NCBI GenBank assembly: GCA_946537565.1
Contig: CAMNFW010000112.1
Location: 1 to 6,850, forward strand
Reading direction: 5' to 3'
DNA: 6,850 nucleotides
Source of the DNA: an uncultured Ruminococcus sp.
GTDB lineage: Bacteria; Bacillota; Clostridia; Oscillospirales; Ruminococcaceae
Below, one piece after another: positions 6,838-6,850 of this stretch. Numbering within the stretch: the stretch's first letter is position 1; the number at the start of each line of letters is the position of its first letter. Below the pieces are notes generated by a model. That model had not been told where the DNA came from. It searched no databases and saw only the letters and a list, made by a program, of their open reading frames with translations. The position numbers and the translations under genes are program-made.

Positions 6838-6850
6838 AGTATCAGCAATT

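Overview
The window looks like a piece of a Clostridia (Bacillota) chromosome, most likely a Ruminococcus-type gut or rumen bacterium. The grounds are moderate GC, strong AGGAGG-type ribosome binding sites, InlB-type repeat proteins, Gram-positive cell-wall sorting signals, a class B sortase and a sigma-A-type promoter. The genus is an inference from protein style; no marker gene is present.

Layout, all on the + strand. (1) Positions 1-3620 hold the C-terminal part of a very large surface protein whose beginning lies left of the window. It has InlB-type repeats, then a long run of diverged beta-rich modules, then one isopeptide-type pilin domain with an E-box, and an IPVTG sorting signal with membrane anchor. 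(2) Positions 3621-3744 are a 124-base spacer with several inverted repeats and no clear promoter or terminator. (3) Positions 3745-5319 encode a 524-residue secreted protein with two Spy0128/FctA-like isopeptide-type domains and an ISVTG sorting signal, the probable backbone (shaft) pilin. (4) A strong hairpin at 5342-5371 sits between the pilin gene and a class B sortase gene (5390-6256). (5) 24 bases later comes a 136-residue stand-alone receiver-domain protein (6281-6691) with an altered active site. (6) An intrinsic terminator (6735-6770) closes the unit, and a near-consensus promoter (6809-6837) points to an unseen gene to the right.

How the genes may work together: large adhesin, then shaft pilin, then class B sortase matches the logic of the streptococcal FCT-type pilus loci, where a class B-family sortase polymerises the Spy0128/FctA pilin. 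The sortase here probably joins the ISVTG pilin into a fibre and attaches the large IPVTG protein, perhaps at the tip. The unexpected member is the output-less receiver protein placed directly after the sortase. It could tie pilus assembly or expression to a phosphorelay or a protein-protein switch, but nothing in the window shows its partner.
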